A DNA stretch of 44,954 nt from contig DAOTUB010000376.1 of the NCBI GenBank assembly GCA_034437455.1, positions 1-44,954 of the forward strand, in the 5' to 3' direction. The stretch's first letter is position 1, and each line of letters starts with the position of its first letter. The notes under the pieces were generated by a model. That model was given only the letters and a program-made list of their open reading frames with translations, did no database searches and was not told the origin of the DNA. The stretch comes from DAOTUB01 sp034437455 (GTDB lineage Bacteria > Chloroflexota > Anaerolineae > B4-G1). Positions 40,606-44,954 of the stretch are shown piece by piece. Position numbers and translations under genes: made by a program.

Positions 40606-41372
40606 ACGAAACTCCCCATCGGCGCCACGGCTATCCCGGCCTCTACCAGCTTTTGCCGGATCGTCTTGACGATCTCGACGGCGGCGAGATTGTCCCCGTG
40701 GACACAGATGGTATCCACGTGCAGCGAGATCTTTTCGCCGGTATAGGCGACGATGATTCCATCACGCGCGATCCTGACCGCACGCTCGGCGGCCTCTTCC
40801 GGATTCTCTATCACAGCGCCGGGCAACTCGCGGGAGCGCAGCGTTCCATCGACGTTGTAGGCCCGGTCGGCAAAGCCCTCGCTGGCGACGCGCAGCCCCT
40901 CCTTTCGCGCCGCCTCGATCAAGGCCGAGCCAGCCAGCCCGACCAGGACGAGATCCGAGCCAGCGCGAGCGACGCCGCGCGCGATGGCCCGCGCCATCGC
41001 GCTATCCCGCGCGGCCATATTATAAAGCGCGCCGTGGGGCTTGACGTGGGCCAGCTCTGCGCCAACCGAGCGGGCAAAGGCGGCCAGTGCCCCCACCTGG
41101 TAGAGGACATCGTTCTCGATCTCCCCCGGCCCCAGTTGCATCGAGCGGCGGCCAAAGCCCACTAGATCGGGAAAGCCCGGATGCGCGCCGATCTCCACGC
41201 CAAATTGCGAGGCCAGCCGCACAACCCGATCCATCACCAGGGGATCGCCGGCGTGGTAACCGCAGGCGATGTTCGCCGAGGTGATCCAGGGCATCAGATG
41301 TTCATCGGCGCCGATGTGATATATCCCGTAACTTTCCCCCATGTCACAGTTGAGATCGATCCTTTTGCCCAT
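40602..41372 (-). CDS. pxpA: 5-oxoprolinase subunit A (LamB/YcsF family)
   Basis: A 256-residue protein: 'RIDLNCDMGESYGIYHIGAD', 'ANIACGYHAGDPLVMDRVVR', 'GAHPGFPDLVGFGRRSM', 'LAHVKPHGALYNMAARD', 'EGFADRAYNVDGTLRSRELP' and 'ICVHGDNLAAVEIVKTIRQK'. It is the LamB/YcsF component of the 5-oxoprolinase complex. GGGAGA lies upstream of the ATG. It follows tryptophanase by 30 nt. Confidence 0.94.
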   Translation of the reverse strand: MGKRIDLNCDMGESYGIYHIGADEHLMPWITSANIACGYHAGDPLVMDRVVRLASQFGVEIGAHPGFPDLVGFGRRSMQLGPGEIENDVLYQVGALAAFARSVGAELAHVKPHGALYNMAARDSAMARAIARGVARAGSDLVLVGLAGSALIEAARKEGLRVASEGFADRAYNVDGTLRSRELPGAVIENPEEAAERAVRIARDGIIVAYTGEKISLHVDTICVHGDNLAAVEIVKTIRQKLVEAGIAVAPMGSFV

Positions 41373-41402
41373 AGTTCTCCCTGGTTTTCAACTCGATGCG
41401 GA

Positions 41403-42788
41403 TCAGGCAATGGGGTCCATGCGTACGGTAAAGTGACGCAGAACTGGCGCCTGCCACACAATGCGATAGCCCGGCAGTTGATCACGCTGGGCGTGGACGG
41501 CCAGGATCACTTCCGCCAGATAATCCACGTGGCTCTGAGTGTACACGCGGCGCGGAAAAGCCAACCGCACCAACTCCATTGCCGCAGGCTTTTCCGTCCC
41601 ACCCGGCTGTAAGCCAAACATAACTGTACCAATCCCGACACCGCGCACGCCGCCCACCAGATAGAGCGCATTGTTCAACGACCAGGCCGGGTATTGCAGA
41701 GGCGAGATATGCGGCAACATCTCGCGGGCATCGAGGTAGACGGCGTGTCCGCCTGTGGGTCGCACCATGGGCACACCGGCGGCCGTCAGCTTCTCGCCCA
41801 GGTATTCAATCGAGCGGATGCGGTAGCGCAGATACCCCTCGTCCAATGCCTCATACAACCCCCGCGCGATCGCCTCCATATCGTAACCAGCCATACCGCC
41901 GTAGGTCGGGAATCCCTCCGTGAGGATTCCGAGCGCACGGCAGCGAGCGGCAAGGGCGTCGTCGTTGATCGCGAGAAAGCCGCCGATATTCGCCATACCG
42001 TCTTTCTTCGCGCTCATCGTGCATCCGTCGGCGTAGCTGAACATCTCCCGCGCGATCTCGATGGGCGTTTTATCCGCATATCCTTCCTCGCGGGCTTTGA
42101 TAAACCACGAGTTCTCGGCAAACCGACAGGCATCTATGATGAAGGGGATGTCGTGCTCGTGGGCGATCTCGCTGGCCGCGCGGACGTTCGCCATACTCAC
42201 CGGCTGCCCGCCGCCCGAGTTGTTCGTCACCGTCATCATCACCGCCGGGATACGCTCGCGCCCCACCTGCTGGATCATCGCCTTCAGCGCGTCCAGGTCC
42301 ATATTCCCCTTGAACGGGTGGATCACACGCGGCTGCTGCCCCTCTGGGATGACAAGATCGCGCGCCTCTGCGCCTGTGTTCTCCACGTGCGCGCGTGTGG
42401 TATCAAAGTGCGTGTTGTTGAGGACGACGTCGCCCGGCTCGGCGATCGTGCTGAACAAGATATTCTCAGCAGCGCGCCCCTGGTGAGTGGGGATCACGTG
42501 CTTGAAGCCGGTGATGTCCTGCACCGCCGCCTCGAACTTGTAAAAGGACGAGGCCCCGGCGTACGACTCGTCGCTGGCCATCATCCCCGCCCACTGTCGC
42601 GACGACATGGCGCCAGTGCCGCTGTCCGTGAGCAAATCGATCAGCACGTCCTCTGCACGCAATAGAAACGGGTTGTAGCCCGCCTCACCGAGCAGTCGCT
42701 CGCGCTCGCTCATCGTGGTGAAGCGGATCGATTCTACCGAGCGCACGCGAAACGGTTCGATGATAGTCGTAGGTTGAAACTCTTTCAT
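41403..42788 (-). CDS. tnaA: Tryptophanase (tryptophan indole-lyase)
   Basis: A 461-residue beta-eliminating lyase. Blocks: 'IDLLTDSGTGAMSSRQWAGM', 'VIPTHQGRAAENILF', 'TNNSGGGQPVSMANVRAASE', PLP lysine in 'MSAKKDGMANIGGFLA' (Lys262) and 'LVRLAFPRRVYTQSHVDYL'. Tyrosine phenol-lyase is closely related. Three discriminating positions fit tryptophanase: Asp129 in 'HFDTTRAH', Ile386 in 'VRGVGIGTV' and His452 in 'VLRHFTV' (TPL has Thr, Arg and Phe there). It splits tryptophan into indole, pyruvate and ammonia. It is followed by pxpA, pxpB and pxpC, forming an amino-acid-degradation operon. Confidence 0.88.
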   Translation of the reverse strand: MKEFQPTTIIEPFRVRSVESIRFTTMSERERLLGEAGYNPFLLRAEDVLIDLLTDSGTGAMSSRQWAGMMASDESYAGASSFYKFEAAVQDITGFKHVIPTHQGRAAENILFSTIAEPGDVVLNNTHFDTTRAHVENTGAEARDLVIPEGQQPRVIHPFKGNMDLDALKAMIQQVGRERIPAVMMTVTNNSGGGQPVSMANVRAASEIAHEHDIPFIIDACRFAENSWFIKAREEGYADKTPIEIAREMFSYADGCTMSAKKDGMANIGGFLAINDDALAARCRALGILTEGFPTYGGMAGYDMEAIARGLYEALDEGYLRYRIRSIEYLGEKLTAAGVPMVRPTGGHAVYLDAREMLPHISPLQYPAWSLNNALYLVGGVRGVGIGTVMFGLQPGGTEKPAAMELVRLAFPRRVYTQSHVDYLAEVILAVHAQRDQLPGYRIVWQAPVLRHFTVRMDPIA

Positions 42789-42819
42789 GCTATGCTTACC
42801 TCCAGGTGTAATGTATGCG

Positions 42820-44918
42820 TCATTGTTCCAGTTCCTTCAGCGCAGCCAATCGCTCCTCAAGCTTGGCCCGCTCGGTTTGCAAGTCGGCCAGTTTGTCTCG
42901 CTCCCGCTGGACAATGTGCTCGGGGGCGCGCTGCGCAAACTCTCCGGCCAGGAGAGCCTCGCTGCGGGCGATGCGTTCCTCGGTATCGGCCAGCTCCGAC
43001 GACAACTTTCCGCGCTCGGCATCCAGGTCCACCAGGGCGGCCAGCGGCAGGTAGCAGACGGTCTCGCCGACGACGATTGTCGCGGCCTGGCCGGGCGGCT
43101 CCATCGCGGGCTGGATGTCCAGTTGATCCGGGTCGAGTTTCGCCAGTGAGCAGAGAACCTCGCGCTGCTCGTCCAAAAACTGCGCCGCTTCCCCTGCCGC
43201 GATGAGGGCCGGGATGCGCTTGCCAGGGGTCACGTTGTACTCGGCCCGGCGGTTGCGGATGCCCCGGATGAGCGTCATCATCACATCCATCTGCTCCTCG
43301 GCCTCGTCGTCCAGGAAGCCCGCGTCCGGTTCCGGCCAGCGGGCCATGATCAACGCTTCGCTCCCCCCCCTCTCCCCCCCCAATGGGGGGGGCTGGGGGG
43401 GGGAGACGGGTAGCGCCTGCCAGATCGCCTCGGTGACAAAGGGCATAAAGGGATGCAACAATCGCAGCGCCGTCTCCAGCGCGCGGAGCAGGACGACCTG
43501 CGGGACCGCGTGGTCTGCGCCCTCGTCGTAGAGGGCCACCTTGCTGGCCTCGATGTACCAGTCGCAGTACTCGCCCCACAAAAAATCGTTGATCTGACGG
43601 CCGGCCTCGCCATATTGGTAGCTCTCGAAAAGGCGCGTCACGTCCTGGATGAGGTGGTTGAGCCGCGAGAGAATCCAACGATCAGCCAGTCCGAGGTCCG
43701 AGGTCCAAAGTTCGAGGTCGGACACGAGACCTTGGACGTCGGACGTTGGACAGTTAGAAAGAACAAACCTCGCCGCCTGCCAGATCTTGTTGGTAAAGTT
43801 GCGCGCTCCCTCCAGCCGGCGCGCATCGAGGTTCATATCCAGGCCCGGGGTGGAGCTGGTCATCAGGGTGTAACGGAGCGCGTCACAGCCGTACGTTTCG
43901 ATCACGTTCAACGGGTCGAATTCGTCAATGTCCTCCATCGACTTGCTGACCTTTTTGCCCTCTTTGGTGCGCACCATGCCGTGCAGATAGACGGTGGAAT
44001 AGGGCACCTGGCCGGTCATCTCGATCCCCAGCATCATCTCTCGCGCCACCCAGAAGAACAGGATGTCGTAGCCGGTCTCGCGCACGTCGGTGGGGTAAAA
44101 GTGCTTGTAATCCTCGGCGTCGGTGTTCGGCCAACCCATCGTCGAGAAGGGCCACAGGCCCGAGGAGAACCAGGTGTCGAGCACGTCCTCTTCCTGATGG
44201 ATGTTCGCGCTGCCGCAGTGGGCGCATTCGGTCGGATCGGTCATCTCGCAGGTCTGCTCCCCGCAATCGTCGCAGTACCAGACCGGGATGCGATGACCCC
44301 ACCAGAGCTGGCGGCTGATGCACCAGTCGTGGATGTTCTCCATCCAGTGAAAAAAGCGCCGTTCCTCCCGCTCCGGGATGATGACGGTCTGCCCGTCGCG
44401 CACGGCCTGCATCGCTTTCTCGGCCAGCGGTTTCACGGCGACGAACCACTGCGTGGAGAGCCGCGGCTCGATGTCCGTCTCGCAACGCTGGCAGGTGCCC
44501 ACGGCGTGAAAGTACGGCTCGACCTTGACGAGCAGGCCCTCCTTTTCAAAATCGGCCACGATATTTTCGCGGCATTCGAGACGATCTTGCCCGGCATAGG
44601 GACCGGCCAACTCGTTCATCCGCGCGGTCTCGGTCAAGACGCTGGGCGCCTCCAGGCCATGGCGATCACCGATCTCATAGTCGGTGGGATCGTGCGCGGG
44701 GGTCACCTTTACCGCGCCGGTGCCAAACTCCGGATCCACTGCCTCGTCCGCGATGATGGGGATGCGACGCCCGATGGCCGGCAGGACGGCGGTCTTGCCG
44801 ACCAGATGTCGCCAGCGCGCGTCGTCGGGGTTGACGGCCACGGCGGTATCGCCCAGGATCGTCTCGGGGCGGGTGGTGGCCATCTCGATGAACTCGGTCG
44901 CGCCCTCGGCCCACTTGC
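42820..44918 (-). CDS. valS: Valyl-tRNA synthetase, N-terminus missing at window edge
   Basis: About 700 residues of class I ValRS. The frame continues past the ATG at 44883 as 'KWAEGATEFIEMATTRPETI', so the gene extends upstream to the artificial edge at 44918. Visible parts: editing-domain 'ATTRPETILGDTAVAVNPDD', 'RHGLEAPSVLTE', zinc-like 'CDDCGEQTCEMTDPTECAHC', 'KVSKSMEDIDEFDPLNVIE' (KMSKS equivalent), anticodon-binding region, and a C-terminal coiled coil. It charges tRNA-Val. The HIGH motif lies outside. Two low-complexity in-frame insertions are seen at 43355-43410 and 43687-43755. tnaA starts 31 nt downstream. Confidence 0.93.
43355..43410. repeat. GC-rich palindromic insertion in valS
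   Basis: A run of C8/C7 and G7/G8 tracts around AAT forms a near-palindrome (CTCCCCCCCC AATGGGGGGG type). It encodes 'PVSPPQPPPLGGERGGSEA' between the canonical 'WQAL' and 'IMARWPEPD' of ValRS. It looks like a mobile palindromic element captured in frame. Confidence 0.6.
43687..43755. repeat. Direct-repeat insertion in valS
   Basis: Tandem-like GTCCGAGGTCC / GGTCGGAC / GGACGTCGGACGTTGGAC units encode 'PTSDVQGLVSDLELWTSDLG', inserted between 'ARFVLSN' and 'LADRWILSRLN' of ValRS, where other ValRS proteins have a short variable loop. Confidence 0.6.
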
Positions 44919-44954
44919 CCCCCCCCCCCCCCCCCCCCCCGGGGGGGGGGGGGG
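44918..44954. other. Terminal poly-C/poly-G block, likely artefact
   Basis: From 44918 the sequence is 23 C followed by 14 G up to the edge, interrupting the valS reading frame. Such homopolymer blocks at contig ends usually come from low-quality reads or assembly, not biology. Confidence 0.85.

Noticed and set aside
41403..42788. Tyrosine phenol-lyase
   Set aside because: General similarity is high, but Asp129, Ile386 and His452 are the tryptophanase residues at the positions where TPL has Thr, Arg and Phe.
1..44954. CRISPR arrays, tRNA or rRNA genes
   Set aside because: No regularly spaced direct repeats and no tRNA- or rRNA-like sequence were noticed by eye; a tRNAscan or Rfam scan would settle this.

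Overview
This window is a dense bacterial segment, probably chromosomal, at about 60% GC. It most likely comes from a Chloroflexota genome (Anaerolineae-like), probably a metagenome-assembled contig. The assignment is an inference. It rests on lipoproteins and surface proteins with long Thr/Pro-rich linkers, surface proteins carrying repeated 'YLPFV'-type segments, PKD, Calx-beta, DUF11 and Asp-box modules, an rpmH-rnpA-yidD-yidC-jag-parAB cluster, and a fermentative gene set. Both edges cut genes. The right edge ends in an artificial-looking poly-C/poly-G block.

Layout. 1-3031 (-): 3' part missing, giant surface protein with PKD domains. 3180-4607: divergent dodecin and an RpiR-type regulator. 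4737-6017 (+): lipoprotein C39-like peptidase with TPR-like tail. 6061-9503 (-): a sugar-phosphate operon (LsrF-like aldolase/thiolase, lipoprotein, Zn-dependent dehydrogenase, FSA-type transaldolase). 9712-15520 (+): mogA-moeA followed by a nucleotidyltransferase, a bicupin, an RfbC-type epimerase, an S51 peptidase, a MazG-like enzyme and a DUF1786 protein. 15545-16798 (-): cNMP-domain histidine kinase. 17054-21502 (+): zinc-ribbon protein, RarD, phosphodiester glycosidase, a TumA/TumE-like toxin-antitoxin pair with a frameshifted toxin, and a dipeptide-epimerase-like enolase.

21570-29403 (-) is the conserved replication-origin-type neighbourhood, read as rpmH, rnpA, yidD, a PQQ-propeller lipoprotein, yidC, jag, a PfkB kinase, parA, parB, an M24 peptidase and a small duplicated Cys-containing protein. 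No dnaA, clear DnaA boxes or complete parS site was seen. 29707-30360 (+) is a DUF1847 protein.

30434-35102 (-) encodes the three protein types of a transcarboxylase: a 12S-like carboxyltransferase, a 5S-like carboxyltransferase and a biotin carrier. A small cupin sits among them, and a PIN-domain toxin-antitoxin pair is stitched in through overlapping start/stop codons. 35138-38836 (-) is a second giant surface protein with sialidase-like Asp boxes. 38988-42788 (-) carries tryptophanase followed by 5-oxoprolinase subunits pxpA, pxpB and pxpC. 42820 to the right edge is valS, which has two low-complexity in-frame insertions.

Together the metabolic genes suggest a heterotroph that ferments amino acids and peptides (tryptophanase, 5-oxoprolinase, peptidases, dipeptide epimerase) and sugars (aldolases, dehydrogenase, PfkB), and that may pass carboxyl groups between oxaloacetate/pyruvate and propionyl/methylmalonyl-CoA. 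Gene calls rest on reading the translations by eye. No database search was run.
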